Shown: piece by piece, positions 24,953-34,624 of the stretch | Numbering within the stretch: position 1 is the stretch's first letter | How the letters are laid out: each line of letters begins with the position of its first letter | Assembly: GCF_030376615.1 (NCBI RefSeq) | Contig: NZ_JARRAB010000019.1 | Span: 1-64,000 of the forward strand | DNA length: 64,000 bases | Source of the DNA: Pseudomonas sp. sp1636 | Lineage (GTDB): Bacteria; Pseudomonadota; Gammaproteobacteria; Pseudomonadales; Pseudomonadaceae | Direction: 5' to 3' | Program-made: the position numbers and the translations under genes | The notes under the pieces: generated by a model | Database searches by the model: none | What the model was told of the DNA's origin: nothing | Seen by the model: the letters and a program-made list of their open reading frames with translations, nothing else

Positions 24953-27829
24953 TCAGACGGTGCAGGCCCGCTCGCGCAGCAACTGGACGAATTGCTCCGC
25001 CGGCACCGGCTTGCTGATCAGGAAGCCCTGGATCTCATCGCAGCGCTGAGCCTTGAGGAAGTCCATCTGCGCCTGGGTTTCCACGCCCTCGGCGACCACC
25101 TTCAGCTCCAGGCTGTGGGCCATGACGATGATCGCACGGGTAATCGCCGCATCCTCGCCGCCGAGCGCCAAATCGCGGATAAAGGTCTGGTCGATCTTCA
25201 CGTAGTCCACCGGGAAACGCTTGAGGTAGCTGAGCGAGGAGTAGCCGGTGCCGAAGTCGTCGATTGCCAGCTTGACCCCCAGGTCGCGCAGCTGCTGGAA
25301 GGTGGCGATGACGCTCTCGACGTTGTCGAGCAGCTGGCTCTCGGTCAATTCGAGTTCGAGGAACTGCGGCGCCAACTCGGTTTCGTCGAGCACCTGGCGC
25401 ACCAGGCTGGTCAGCTTGCCCTGGCGCAACTGATGCACCGACAGGTTCACCGACACGCGGATCTGCGCCAGGCCCTGCAGCTGCCAGGCGCGGGCTTGCT
25501 GGCAGGCGCGGCGCAGGACGAATTCGCCGATCGGTGCGATCAGCCCGGTTTCCTCGGCCAGACCGATGAAATCCCCCGGCGGCACCAGCCCGCGCTCCGG
25601 ATGGCGCCAGCGCACCAGCGCCTCGGCGGCATTCAGGCTGCCGTCGGCCAGGCACAGCTTGGGCTGGTAGAACACCTCCAGCTGGTGCTCGTCGATTGCC
25701 TTGCGCAGCTGGGTTTCCAGCTGCAGGCGCTCCAGGGTGCAGGCCTGCAGGTTGTCGGTGAAGAACTGGAAGCTATTGCCGCCCAGGTGCTTGGCGTGCT
25801 GCATGGCCATGTCGGCCTGGCTGACCAGGGTGGAGATTTCCCGCGCGTTGTCCGGCAGCAGGCTGATGCCCACCGAGGCGCTGACCACCAGCTCCTGACC
25901 GCCGACGATCATCGGCAGGCGCAGTTTGGCCAGCAGGCGGCTGGCCATGCGCGCCAGGGTCGAGAGGCTGCCGTAGGAATCGAGCAACACGGCGAATTCG
26001 TCGCCGGACAAGCGCGCGATGGTATCGGCCTCGGGCATGGCCTGGCTCAGACGCCGGCTCATCTGGCGCAGCAATTGGTCGGCCACTTCGTGGCCGAGGC
26101 TGTCGTTGAGCCACTTGAAGCGATCCAGGTCGACGTGCAGCAGGGCCAGGCTGCGCCCGCTCTGGCGCGAACGCTGGCTGGCCTCGTGCAGGCGGTTCTT
26201 GAACAGGCTGCGGTTGGCCAGGCCGGTCAGTTCGTCGTAGTGCGACAGGTAGCGCAGACGTTCCTCGGCCTCGCGCCGCGACGACAGGTCGGCGAAGAAA
26301 CCGACGATATGGCTGACGCTGCCCCGCGCATCGCGCACCACCTGGAGTTGCAGCAGTTGCGGGTAGAGTTCGCCGTTCTTGCGCGTCTCGATCAACTCGC
26401 CCTGCCAGTGGTCGCCGCGCTCCAGTTCCAAGCGGATCAACTGGTACTGGTGGCGGGTGTCGCGACTGCTGATCAGGCTGGCGACGCTCTTGCCGAGCAC
26501 GTCTTCCTGGCGATAGCCGGTGACTTGGCTGAATGCCTGGTTGACCGCCAGCAGACGGTAATCCGGATCGAGAATGACGATGCCTTCGCTGGCCGCCTCG
26601 AACACGGTGGCGGCGAGGCGCTGCTGCTCTTCCTGCTGCTTGCGCGTGGTGATGGTGCGCCGCGTGCCGAGCATGCGCAGCACCCGACCCTGGGCATCGC
26701 GCTCCACCGCGCGGCCGCGGTCTTCGACCCAGACCCAGTGGCCATCGGCGTGTTTGACCCGGTATTCGATCTGGTAGCCGTCGCTGCGCCCCTTCAGGTG
26801 CTCGACCAGCGCCCGGCGCAGCAACGGCAGGTCGTCCGGGTGCAGGCGCGGCTTGAGGTCGCGCAACATGACCTGCACCGCATCGGGCTCGAGGCCGAAG
26901 ATCTCCTTGAGCTGCGAGTGGTGCACCTCATCGCTCTGCAGGTTCCAGTCCCACAGCCCCAACTCGCTGGCTTCCAGAGCCAGGGCCAGGCGCGCCTGAC
27001 TCTTGCCCAGGGCGTGGGTGGCATCGTCCAGCTCCAGGGTGCGCTCGGCCACGCGCATTTCCAGCTCGTCATGGGCCGCGCGCAGTTCGCCCTCGGCCCA
27101 GCGGCGCTGCTCGACTTCGCGGGCCAACTCGCCGTTGAGCGCCTCGGCCTGCTGCCGGGCATGCTCCAGGTTGCCGATCAGCGCCTGATTGTGGAAGCGC
27201 TGCCACAGGCTGCGCCACAGCAGGCGGTTGACCTGCCAAGCCACCAGCAACAGCGTCACCAGCAGGATGCCGCCAAGGACTCCCCAACCACGCTGCAAGC
27301 TATGCTCGCTGAGCAGCAGATACGCCACCGACGGCAGCAGGCAAGGCAAGGCGAAAGTCAGGAAGGCCGACAGGCTGACGGCATAGGCCACACTGGCGGA
27401 AAGAATCGCCGCGCCGATCAGGCCGTAGACCAGGGCCTGCTGGTAGAACACCGCGGCCGGCACCAGGGCAATGGCGACGAAGGCCAGGGTCAGCCCGGAG
27501 GCAGCGGCGCCCAACAGGAAATTGCGCCGCCAATGCGTCTGCACCTGGCTGCTGGATTGCGCAGCATTGAAGGCGCGAACCTGGAGCAGGCGCAGCACGG
27601 CCAGCAGCACCAGCCAGACCAACCAGCCGGACAGCACGACACGGTTCTGCGGCGCCCAGAGCAGATAGGCGCAGGCCACGCCATTGAGCAGCATGAATAG
27701 GGTCGGCACCCACGAGCCCTGATACAGCAGGCGGGTACGTTCGATGGCGATATCCGTGGCGAATTGCTGACGGATATCACAGGTGCTTTCCAGCGTCGAC
27801 TCGACAGTGGCGCTAGCGGTCTGAGGCAT
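24953..27829 (-). CDS. membrane GGDEF/EAL protein with PAS domains
   Basis: 958 residues. Five or six hydrophobic helices (residues about 38-215), a coiled-coil stretch (HARQQAEALNGELAREVEQR region, 225-285), two PAS domains (about 285-400 and 410-520), a diguanylate cyclase domain and an EAL phosphodiesterase domain. The cyclase site reads RLSGDEFAVLLD, so GGDEF is SGDEF, a variant that can be active. The EAL domain keeps AEALVRW, ELTESQLLDN and DDFGTGYSSLSYLKRFPVDY, so it looks catalytically complete. The protein probably links a membrane or redox signal to c-di-GMP turnover. Position like P. aeruginosa PA5442. Confidence 0.93.
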   Translation of the reverse strand: MPQTASATVESTLESTCDIRQQFATDIAIERTRLLYQGSWVPTLFMLLNGVACAYLLWAPQNRVVLSGWLVWLVLLAVLRLLQVRAFNAAQSSSQVQTHWRRNFLLGAAASGLTLAFVAIALVPAAVFYQQALVYGLIGAAILSASVAYAVSLSAFLTFALPCLLPSVAYLLLSEHSLQRGWGVLGGILLVTLLLVAWQVNRLLWRSLWQRFHNQALIGNLEHARQQAEALNGELAREVEQRRWAEGELRAAHDELEMRVAERTLELDDATHALGKSQARLALALEASELGLWDWNLQSDEVHHSQLKEIFGLEPDAVQVMLRDLKPRLHPDDLPLLRRALVEHLKGRSDGYQIEYRVKHADGHWVWVEDRGRAVERDAQGRVLRMLGTRRTITTRKQQEEQQRLAATVFEAASEGIVILDPDYRLLAVNQAFSQVTGYRQEDVLGKSVASLISSRDTRHQYQLIRLELERGDHWQGELIETRKNGELYPQLLQLQVVRDARGSVSHIVGFFADLSSRREAEERLRYLSHYDELTGLANRSLFKNRLHEASQRSRQSGRSLALLHVDLDRFKWLNDSLGHEVADQLLRQMSRRLSQAMPEADTIARLSGDEFAVLLDSYGSLSTLARMASRLLAKLRLPMIVGGQELVVSASVGISLLPDNAREISTLVSQADMAMQHAKHLGGNSFQFFTDNLQACTLERLQLETQLRKAIDEHQLEVFYQPKLCLADGSLNAAEALVRWRHPERGLVPPGDFIGLAEETGLIAPIGEFVLRRACQQARAWQLQGLAQIRVSVNLSVHQLRQGKLTSLVRQVLDETELAPQFLELELTESQLLDNVESVIATFQQLRDLGVKLAIDDFGTGYSSLSYLKRFPVDYVKIDQTFIRDLALGGEDAAITRAIIVMAHSLELKVVAEGVETQAQMDFLKAQRCDEIQGFLISKPVPAEQFVQLLRERACTV

Positions 27830-28060
27830 AGGCTATTTTCTTGTAATGGGTGCCTAGGTCGGCGCAGCATACCCGAGCTAGACGCATCGCCCAACAATGA
27901 TCGGTGCAAATTTAGCGGGCCGATCAAGCGCTTTGCGTGGCTTGGGCGACCTGCGGTCAGCGCCCGGCAAGGTGACGTACCGGTCGTCCATTGGCAAGTC
28001 TGCCGCGATGTGCGGTGTGCCCGGTTTGCCCTCGCCGCCGCCGCCCCCTAGAATGCCGCG

Positions 28061-30250
28061 ATGCAAAATGACCCCGAACTCCTGATCGCCTCCCTCAACG
28101 ATGCCCAGCGCCAGGCCGTGACCGCGCGCCTGGGCCGGCAACTGGTGCTGGCCGGCGCCGGCTCCGGCAAGACCCGCGTGCTGGTGCACCGCATCGCCTG
28201 GCTGATCCAGCTGGAACACGCCTCGCCGCACAGCATCCTGTCGGTGACCTTCACCAACAAGGCCGCCGCCGAGATGCGCGCGCGCATCGAGCAGATGCTC
28301 GGGGTCAATCCGGCCGGCATGTGGGTCGGCACCTTCCACGGCCTGGCCCATCGCCTGCTGCGCGCCCACTGGCAGGAAGCCGGCCTGGCCGAGAACTTCC
28401 AGATCCTCGACTCCGACGACCAGCAGCGCCTGGTCAAACGGGTGATCCGCGAGCTGGGCCTGGACGAGCAGCGCTGGCCGCCCAAACAGGCGCAGTGGTT
28501 CATCAACGGGCAGAAAGACGAAGGCCTGCGGCCGAAGAACATCCAGCCCGGCGGCGACCTGTTCCTCGCCACCCAACTGAAGATCTACGAAGCCTACGAG
28601 GCGGCCTGCGCCCGCGCCGGGGTGATCGACTTCGCCGAACTGTTGCTGCGCGCCCTCGACCTGTGGCGCGACAAGCCGGGCCTGCTCGAGCACTACCAGC
28701 GGCGCTTCCGGCATATCCTGGTCGACGAGTTCCAGGACACCAACGCCGTGCAGTACGCCTGGCTGCGCCTGCTGGCCAAGGGCGGCGAGAGCCTGATGGT
28801 GGTCGGCGACGACGATCAGTCGATCTACGGCTGGCGCGGGGCCAAGATCGAGAATATCCAGCAGTTCGGCGACGACTTCAGTGACGCCGAGATCATCCGC
28901 CTGGAGCAGAACTACCGCTCCAGCGCCGGCATCCTCAAGGCCGCCAACGCGCTGATCGCCAACAACCAGGGACGCCTGGGCAAGGAGCTGTGGACCGACG
29001 GCGGCGACGGCGAGCCGATCGCCCTGTATTCGGCGTTCAACGAGCACGACGAAGCGCGTTATGTGGTCGAATCGATCGCGGACGCGCTGCGCAAGGACGG
29101 TCTCAAGCGCAGCGAGATCGCCATCCTCTACCGCTCCAACGCCCAGTCGCGGGTACTCGAAGAGGCGCTGCTGCGCGAGAAGATCCCCTACCGTATCTAC
29201 GGCGGCCAGCGCTTCTTCGAGCGCGCCGAAATCAAGAACGCCATGGCCTATCTGCGCCTGCTCGACGGCCGCGGCAACGACGCGGCGCTGGAACGGGTGA
29301 TCAACGTGCCGGCGCGCGGCATCGGCGAGAAGAGCGTCGAGGCGATCCGCGCCTACGCCCGCGAGCATGAGGTGTCGATGTGGCAGGCGATCCGCCTGAT
29401 GCTCGCCAACAAGGCCCTGCCGGGCCGGGCCGCGGGCGCCCTGGCCGGGTTTGTCGAGCTGATCGAGAACCTGGCGGCCAAGGTGCTGAGCATGCCGCTG
29501 CACCTGATGACCCAGACCGTGATCGAGCAGAGCGGGCTGATCGCCTACCACCAGGCGGAAAAGGGCGAGAAGGCCCAGGCGCGCATCGAGAACCTGGAAG
29601 AACTGGTCAGCGCCGCGCGCTCCTTCGACAACGCCGAAGATGACGAGCTGTCGCCGCTGCAGGCCTTCCTCGGCCACGCCTCGCTGGAGGCCGGCGACAC
29701 CCAGGCGGCGGAGAACGAGGACAGCATCCAGCTGATGACCCTGCACAGCGCCAAGGGTCTGGAATTTCCCCAGGTGTTCCTGGTCGGCGTGGAAGAGGGC
29801 CTGTTCCCGCACAAGATGAGCCTGGAAGAACCCGGCCGCCTCGAAGAGGAGCGGCGCCTGGCCTATGTCGGCATCACCCGGGCCATGCACAAGCTGGTGA
29901 TCAGTTACGCTGAAGTCCGCCGCTTGTATGGCAACGAAACCCGTAACTCGATTTCGCGCTTCGTCCGCGAAATTCCTGCGGAGCTGATCCAGGAAGTGCG
30001 CCTGTCCAATAGCGTGACCCGGCCCTTCACCTCGAATACCCGCAGCATGGGCGACAGCAGCCTGTTCGCCGGCAGCGCCGTGCCGGACACCGCCTTCAGC
30101 CTCGGCCAACGGGTGCAGCACGCGCTGTTCGGCGAGGGCGTCATCCTCAACTTCGAGGGTGGCGGCGCGCAGGCACGGGTGCAGGTGAACTTCGCCAGCG
30201 AAGGCAGCAAATGGCTGATGCTCAGTTACGCCAAGCTGGAAGCACTGTAG
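28061..30250 (+). CDS. uvrD: DNA helicase II (UvrD)
   Basis: 729 residues, superfamily 1 3'-5' helicase for nucleotide excision and mismatch repair. Walker A is VLAGAGSGKTRVL (residues about 29-41), motif Ia SVTFTNKAAAEM, motif II ILVDEFQDTNAVQY, motif III VVGDDDQSIYGWRGA, motif IV QNYRS, motif V LMTLHSAKGLEFPQVFL and motif VI RRLAYVGITRAM. The C-terminal tail (VQHALFGEGVILNFEGGG) is the UvrD-type RNA-polymerase/partner-binding region. Monocistronic; downstream gene starts 97 bp later. Confidence 0.96.
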   Translation: MQNDPELLIASLNDAQRQAVTARLGRQLVLAGAGSGKTRVLVHRIAWLIQLEHASPHSILSVTFTNKAAAEMRARIEQMLGVNPAGMWVGTFHGLAHRLLRAHWQEAGLAENFQILDSDDQQRLVKRVIRELGLDEQRWPPKQAQWFINGQKDEGLRPKNIQPGGDLFLATQLKIYEAYEAACARAGVIDFAELLLRALDLWRDKPGLLEHYQRRFRHILVDEFQDTNAVQYAWLRLLAKGGESLMVVGDDDQSIYGWRGAKIENIQQFGDDFSDAEIIRLEQNYRSSAGILKAANALIANNQGRLGKELWTDGGDGEPIALYSAFNEHDEARYVVESIADALRKDGLKRSEIAILYRSNAQSRVLEEALLREKIPYRIYGGQRFFERAEIKNAMAYLRLLDGRGNDAALERVINVPARGIGEKSVEAIRAYAREHEVSMWQAIRLMLANKALPGRAAGALAGFVELIENLAAKVLSMPLHLMTQTVIEQSGLIAYHQAEKGEKAQARIENLEELVSAARSFDNAEDDELSPLQAFLGHASLEAGDTQAAENEDSIQLMTLHSAKGLEFPQVFLVGVEEGLFPHKMSLEEPGRLEEERRLAYVGITRAMHKLVISYAEVRRLYGNETRNSISRFVREIPAELIQEVRLSNSVTRPFTSNTRSMGDSSLFAGSAVPDTAFSLGQRVQHALFGEGVILNFEGGGAQARVQVNFASEGSKWLMLSYAKLEAL

Positions 30251-30346
30251 AACCGTCCGTCGCCCGAGGTACAACGGAGGCGACGCGACGCCACGCTCGA
30301 CTCGCGCCGAACCACACACCGCCCGACCCACCATAAGGACGCCACG

Positions 30347-31441
30347 ATGAACCGCCGCAACCTCTTCAGCGCTGCCGTGGCGCTGCTCACCGCGCTCAGC
30401 CTGACCGCCTGCAAGGACGAAAAAGCCGGCAGCGAGCAAGCCGCTGCCGAGCCGAGCCAGAGTTTTGAATGGAAGATGGTCACCGCCTGGCCGAAGAACT
30501 ACCCGGGCCTGGGCACCGCCGCCGAGCGCCTGGCCGAGCGGGTCAAGACCATGAGCGGCGGCCGTCTGAGCATCAAGGTGTATGCCGGCGGCGAGCTGGT
30601 GCCGCCGCTGGAGGTGTTCGACGCGGTCTCGCGCGGCACCGCCGAATTGGGTCACGGCGCCGCCTACTACTGGAAAGGCAAGGTGCCGGCCGCGCAGTTC
30701 TTCACCGCCGTGCCCTTCGGCCTGTCCACCAGCGAAATGAATGCCTGGCTGAGCAAGGGCGGCGGCCAGGCGCTGTGGGACGAGGCCTATGCCCCGCACG
30801 GGGTAAAACCGCTGGTGGTGGGCAATACCGGCATGCAGATGGGCGGCTGGTACAACAAGGAGATCAACTCGCTGGACGACCTCAAGGGCCTGAAGATCCG
30901 CATGCCGGGCCTGGGCGGCGAAGTGCTGAGCAAGCTCGGCGCGACCACCGTCAACCTGCCCGGCGGCGAGGTGTTCAGCGCCCTGCAGACCAACGCCATC
31001 GACGCCAGCGACTGGGTCGGCCCCTACAACGACCTGGCCTTCGGCCTGCATAAAGCCGCCAAGTTCTACTACTACCCGGGCTGGCAGGAGCCGCAGGCGG
31101 TGCTCGAACTGCTGATCAACCGGCAGGCCCTCGACAGCCTGCCGGCCGACCTGCAGGCGATCCTGACCGAGGCCGCCCGCGCCGCCAGCCAGGACATGCT
31201 CGACGATTACGTCTACCACAACGCCCTGGCCCTGGACGAACTCAAGCAACAGGGCACCCTGCTCAAGCGCTTCCCCGACGAAGTGCTCGACGCCCTGCAG
31301 CGCGAATCCGAGGTGGTGCTCGGCGAACTGGCCGCGCAGAGCGAGCTGAACGGGCGCATCTGGGCCTCGATGAAGGCCTTCCAGGCCCAGACCAGCCAGA
31401 TGCACAAGCTGTCCGAGAAAGAGCTGTATAACTGGCGCTGA
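30347..31441 (+). CDS. TRAP transporter solute-binding lipoprotein (DctP family), orphan
   Basis: 364 residues. The N-terminus MNRRNLFSAAVALLTALSLTAC is a lipoprotein signal with lipobox LTAC; DctP proteins are usually soluble, so this one is membrane-tethered. The fold markers are WKMVTAWPKNYPGLGTAAER, GGRLSIKVYAGGELVPPLEV, KGLKIRMPGLGGEVLSKLGA and GPYNDLAFGLHKAAKFYY, similar to TakP-like proteins for 2-oxoacids. No dctQ or dctM membrane genes lie nearby, so the partner transporter must be elsewhere. Substrate unproven. Confidence 0.9.
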   Translation: MNRRNLFSAAVALLTALSLTACKDEKAGSEQAAAEPSQSFEWKMVTAWPKNYPGLGTAAERLAERVKTMSGGRLSIKVYAGGELVPPLEVFDAVSRGTAELGHGAAYYWKGKVPAAQFFTAVPFGLSTSEMNAWLSKGGGQALWDEAYAPHGVKPLVVGNTGMQMGGWYNKEINSLDDLKGLKIRMPGLGGEVLSKLGATTVNLPGGEVFSALQTNAIDASDWVGPYNDLAFGLHKAAKFYYYPGWQEPQAVLELLINRQALDSLPADLQAILTEAARAASQDMLDDYVYHNALALDELKQQGTLLKRFPDEVLDALQRESEVVLGELAAQSELNGRIWASMKAFQAQTSQMHKLSEKELYNWR

Positions 31442-31487
31442 GCCTGGCGGCACTCAATACCCGCCGTAGCCCGCCCAGATGCATGGC

Positions 31488-31565
31488 GCAGGGCTGCCTG
31501 CCCATCGTTTCGCGGATACAGCCAAAGCTCGCCCCGAGGTCGGGCCTCCTACGGATCGCAGGCCG
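31488..31565 (-). repeat. partial copy of the 'GGAGGCCCGACC' intergenic repeat family
   Basis: Read on the minus strand it gives CGGCCTGCGATCCGTAGGAG, GCCCGACCTCGGGGCGAGCT and CCGCGAAACGATGGGCAGGC AGCCCTGCG, in the same order as the first half of the repeats at 42191 and 47453. A further palindrome GGCGGACT...AGTCCGCC follows at 31575-31607. The 256-bp gap between the DctP and TetR genes holds nothing else that I see. Confidence 0.75.
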
Positions 31566-31697
31566 TTTGTCGCTGGCGGACTGTTCGCTCCGCTCCTGAG
31601 TCCGCCCTACGCCTGAGCAACGTCCGCGCACTTCCGTTGGTCGTCTCCACCCCGCCTCCCGCTCCCCTCGGCCCATACTGCTTGGCGAGGTGAGTCC

Positions 31698-32276
31698 ATG
31701 AAAAAACCGACAATCACAGCAACCCAGATTCTCGATAGCGCCCTGCAGCTGGCCGACGTCTGCGGCTGGGAGCGTTTGCACCTGTTCGACCTGGCCGCCC
31801 GTCTGGACGTGGGTCTGGACGTCATCGCCAGCCACTACCGGGAAAAGGATCAACTGGTCGAAGCCTGGTTCGACCGCGCCGACCAGGCCATGCTGGCACG
31901 CGGCAACGCCGCCGACCTCGGCGCCCTGGAGCCGGCCAAGCGCCTGGAAGAACTGCTGATCGCCTGGCTCGATAGCCTGGCGGCACACCGTGCGGTGACC
32001 GGACAGATGTTGCTGTACAAACTCGAACCCGCCCATCTGCACCTGCAAGTGCTCGGCCTGCTGCGCATCAGCCGTACCGTGCAATGGTGGCGCGAGGGCG
32101 CCCGCCGGGAAACCCGACACCTGCGGCGCATCGCCGAGGAAAGCCTGCTCAGCGGCGTCTACCTGCGCAGCTTCGTCCACTGGCTGTGCCACCCCGAGGA
32201 AGACTCCGCCGAGTTTCGCGCCTTCCTGCGCCGACAACTGCGCTGCGGCCCGCTGCTGATGCTGTTGCAGCACTGA
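31698..32276 (+). CDS. TetR/COQ9-like transcriptional regulator
   Basis: 192 residues. The first 50 residues form a TetR-type helix-turn-helix (TATQILDSALQLADVCGWER, then LHLFDLAARLDVGLDVIASHYREKDQL), though less canonical than usual, with similarity to COQ9-type folds. The remainder is a helical ligand domain. GAGGTGAG lies 8 bp upstream of the ATG. Single gene between a repeat and the Tim44-like gene; targets and ligand unknown. Confidence 0.75.
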   Translation: MKKPTITATQILDSALQLADVCGWERLHLFDLAARLDVGLDVIASHYREKDQLVEAWFDRADQAMLARGNAADLGALEPAKRLEELLIAWLDSLAAHRAVTGQMLLYKLEPAHLHLQVLGLLRISRTVQWWREGARRETRHLRRIAEESLLSGVYLRSFVHWLCHPEEDSAEFRAFLRRQLRCGPLLMLLQH

Positions 32277-32403
32277 AACCCTGATGGCCGCGGCGCAACC
32301 GTTGGGCGAAAAGCAAAAGCTCGAAACATTCTATGGCTAGCCATCGGCGGCCGTGCCGGGCAAGATGCCGCGCAGCGTTCCAACCACCAAGAGACAGCTA
32401 AAC

Positions 32404-33249
32404 ATGCAGCGTTTCCTCAGCATTGCCCTGGCCATGTGCCTGAGCTTGGGCCTTACCATGAGTTTTGATGCCGAAGCCAAGCGTTTTGGCGGCGCTAAAT
32501 CCTTCGGTTCCGCGCCGAGCCACCAGACCCGTCAGGCTCCAGCCCAGCAAACCGCCGGCGCGCCGACCGCCACTCGCCAGCCCGCCGCCGCCAGCGGCGC
32601 CTCGCGCTGGCTCGGCCCATTGGCCGGTCTGGCCGCCGGCGGCCTGCTCGCCTCGATGTTCATGGGTGACGGCTTCGAAGGCCTGCAGATCATGGACATG
32701 CTGATCTTCGGCCTGATCGCCTTCCTGCTGTTCCGCTTCCTCGCCTCCCGCCGCAAACACGCCGGCCCGCTCAGCGCCAATGGCGCGCCCATGCAGCGCG
32801 AGATGCCGGCCCAGGCGGCGCCTGCCTCGATCTTCGGTGGCGCCGGCGCCGCTGCGCTCAAGCCGGCGATCAATGCCCCGGCCTGGTTCAACGCGCAAAG
32901 TTTCATCAGCGCCGGCCGCGAGCACTTCCTCAGCCTGCAGCAGCACTGGGACGCCAACGAGATGGACAAGATCGCCGAGTTCGTCACCCCGCAGCTGCTC
33001 GAATTCCTTAAGCGCGAGCGCGCCGACCTGGGCGAGGGCTTCCAGTCCACCTACGTCGACAACCTCGAGGTGCAACTGGACGGCGTCGACGACCTCAGCG
33101 ACAAGACCGTCGCCACCCTGACCTTCACCGGCGTGGCCAAGACCTCGCGTTTCGACCAGGGCGAAGCGTTCAGCGAAAGCTGGCGCCTGGAACGTGACGC
33201 CGGCGACAACCAGCCTTGGCTGGTGGCCGGTATCCGCCAGAACGGCTAG
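32404..33249 (+). CDS. Tim44-like domain protein
   Basis: 281 residues with a signal peptide (MQRFLSIALAMCLSLGLTMSFDAEA, cited to locate it, or an anchor), then a low-complexity Q/P/A-rich linker, one or two membrane segments (LGPLAGLAAGGLLASMFMGD and IMDMLIFGLIAFLLFRFLAS) and a C-terminal Tim44-like domain (FISAGREHFLSLQQHWDANE...LEFLKRERADLG). Such proteins are widespread in proteobacteria with an unclear envelope role. ATG at 32404 chosen for the intact signal sequence. Confidence 0.85.
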   Translation: MQRFLSIALAMCLSLGLTMSFDAEAKRFGGAKSFGSAPSHQTRQAPAQQTAGAPTATRQPAAASGASRWLGPLAGLAAGGLLASMFMGDGFEGLQIMDMLIFGLIAFLLFRFLASRRKHAGPLSANGAPMQREMPAQAAPASIFGGAGAAALKPAINAPAWFNAQSFISAGREHFLSLQQHWDANEMDKIAEFVTPQLLEFLKRERADLGEGFQSTYVDNLEVQLDGVDDLSDKTVATLTFTGVAKTSRFDQGEAFSESWRLERDAGDNQPWLVAGIRQNG

Positions 33250-33269
33250 TCCACCTCAGGCTTCACGCG

Positions 33270-33299
33270 AAACCCGGGCCTGTCCCGGGTTTTGTGTTT
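33270..33299 (+). terminator. rho-independent terminator after the Tim44-like gene
   Basis: AACCCGGG-CCTGT-CCCGGGTT followed by TTGTGTTT (33292-33299). The T-run is interrupted by G. It lies 21 bp beyond the stop codon. Confidence 0.75.
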
Positions 33300-33425
33300 G
33301 CCGGACGCCCCTCTTGTCCGCTCAGGCCGAGCGGAGTAAAAACCAACGCGGGTGAGTCGCTGCGCCGCATAGCGCAGAACTCGCCGTTGCTGCCCGTCAT
33401 TCTGCCTTGCTGCTGGAGCCACCCC

Positions 33426-33836
33426 GTGGAAGAAGTCATCGAACAACTGCGTGAAATGAACGAACCGGTGCCGGTCGCGCTGGAGCTGCCGGAAGAAGAA
33501 CTGCTGGTCGAGATCGAAGAGCAGATCCTGATCAACCTGCCGTTCGAGCTGCGCGAATTCCTGCTCAAGGTCAGCGACGTGGTCTACGGCCGCCTGGAGC
33601 CCGTCACCGCCACCGACCCGCAGTCGCACACCTACCTACCGGAAGTCGCCGCGGTGGCCTGGTCGCTGGGCGTACCGCGCGAACTGGTGCCGATCTGCGA
33701 GGATCGCGGCAACTACTACTGCGTCGAACAGGACGGCAGCGTGGTGCTCTGGGACGGCGACAGCGGCGAGCTGAGCGAAGAAGAAACCTGGGACTCGGTG
33801 TGGCACTGGGTGCGCGACGTCTGGCTGGAGAGCTGA
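33426..33836 (+). CDS. SMI1/KNR4 (SUKH) family protein
   Basis: 136 residues, GTG start at 33426 with GGAG 7 bp upstream; the frame extends further left but with no homology. ALELPEEELLVEIEEQILIN, LPFELREFLLKVSDVV and the C-terminal YYCVEQDGSVVLWDGDSGEL match the SUKH-1 fold. SUKH proteins include immunity proteins to secreted toxins but also housekeeping members. No toxin gene is adjacent, so the immunity role is not supported here. Confidence 0.8.
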   Translation: MEEVIEQLREMNEPVPVALELPEEELLVEIEEQILINLPFELREFLLKVSDVVYGRLEPVTATDPQSHTYLPEVAAVAWSLGVPRELVPICEDRGNYYCVEQDGSVVLWDGDSGELSEEETWDSVWHWVRDVWLES

Positions 33837-33868
33837 GCCCGTCCAGGCCAGAATAGGCCGGGCCGGGC

Positions 33869-34534
33869 TCAATCCTGGCGACTGGCCTCGCCCTGCTCCA
33901 GCCCCAGCAGGTTGAGCAGGAACTGACCGAAGAAGCTCAGGTCTTGCTCGATCGCCGCACGCGCCGCCTTGCCGTCGCCGGCCTGCAGGGCTTTCAGGCA
34001 GTCGCCGTGAAAATCGTTGAGGCGCAAAGACAGGTCGGCCTCGGTGAACAGCCGATTGAAAAAGGGTCCGACTTGCAGCCACAGTGACTCGATCAACCGC
34101 AGCAACACTGGATTGTCACAGGCGTTATACAGCGTCAGGTGAAACTGGCTGTTGTCGGCCAGATACGCTTGCACGTCGCGCCCATGCAGGGCCACTTCCA
34201 TACGCTCAATGCAGCCTTGCAAGGTCGCCAGCTCGGCCTTACTGATACGCGCAGCGGCCAACTCCACGGCCAGGCCTTCGAGGTTGCAGCGCACCGGCAA
34301 CAACTGCTCGAAGCGCGCGCGGGTCATCGCCGGCACCCGCACCGAGCGCTGCGCCTCGCCTTCCAGCGCACCCTCGGCCACCAGCCGCTGCAAGGCGGCG
34401 CGCACTGGCATCGGGCTGGTGCCCCACTCGGCGGCCAGGTCACGGATCTTCAGCCGCTCACCCGGCTGGAAGCGCCCGCTCAACAGGCCGGCGCGAATGT
34501 TCTGATACAGCTGTTCTTGCAGGTTCTCGGCCAT
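33869..34534 (-). CDS. GntR-family (FadR/FCD) regulator
   Basis: 221 residues. The N-terminal winged helix (LYQNIRAGLLSGRFQPGERL, KIRDLAAEWGTSPMPVRAAL) precedes a C-terminal FCD domain with the metal/ligand residues in DNSQFHLTLYNACDNP and NDFHGDCLKAL. It lies downstream of, and on the same strand as, the dehydrogenase gene at 34797. The palindromes TGTGATCACA at 35589 and 35650 are typical GntR/FadR operators, so it probably controls the amine cluster. Ligand unknown. Confidence 0.88.
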   Translation of the reverse strand: MAENLQEQLYQNIRAGLLSGRFQPGERLKIRDLAAEWGTSPMPVRAALQRLVAEGALEGEAQRSVRVPAMTRARFEQLLPVRCNLEGLAVELAAARISKAELATLQGCIERMEVALHGRDVQAYLADNSQFHLTLYNACDNPVLLRLIESLWLQVGPFFNRLFTEADLSLRLNDFHGDCLKALQAGDGKAARAAIEQDLSFFGQFLLNLLGLEQGEASRQD

Positions 34535-34624
34535 GGCTTAGCGGCTCCCGCGCGGCGGGGCCGGCAGTTGGGCGAAGGTCAACGAGCAATTGTGCATGAA
34601 GCTCTCCAAAAGATGCATACAGTT

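Noticed and set aside
27878..31453. A very long open frame (about 1,190 codons) on the minus strand opposite uvrD and the DctP gene
   Set aside because: It is antisense to two well-supported genes, its translation is low-complexity (Q, H, G, L, V runs) with no domain, and such frames arise from the third-position GC bias of this genome.
33426..33836. SUKH protein as immunity partner of a secreted toxin
   Set aside because: No polymorphic toxin, CDI or type VI gene lies nearby; many SUKH proteins are stand-alone.
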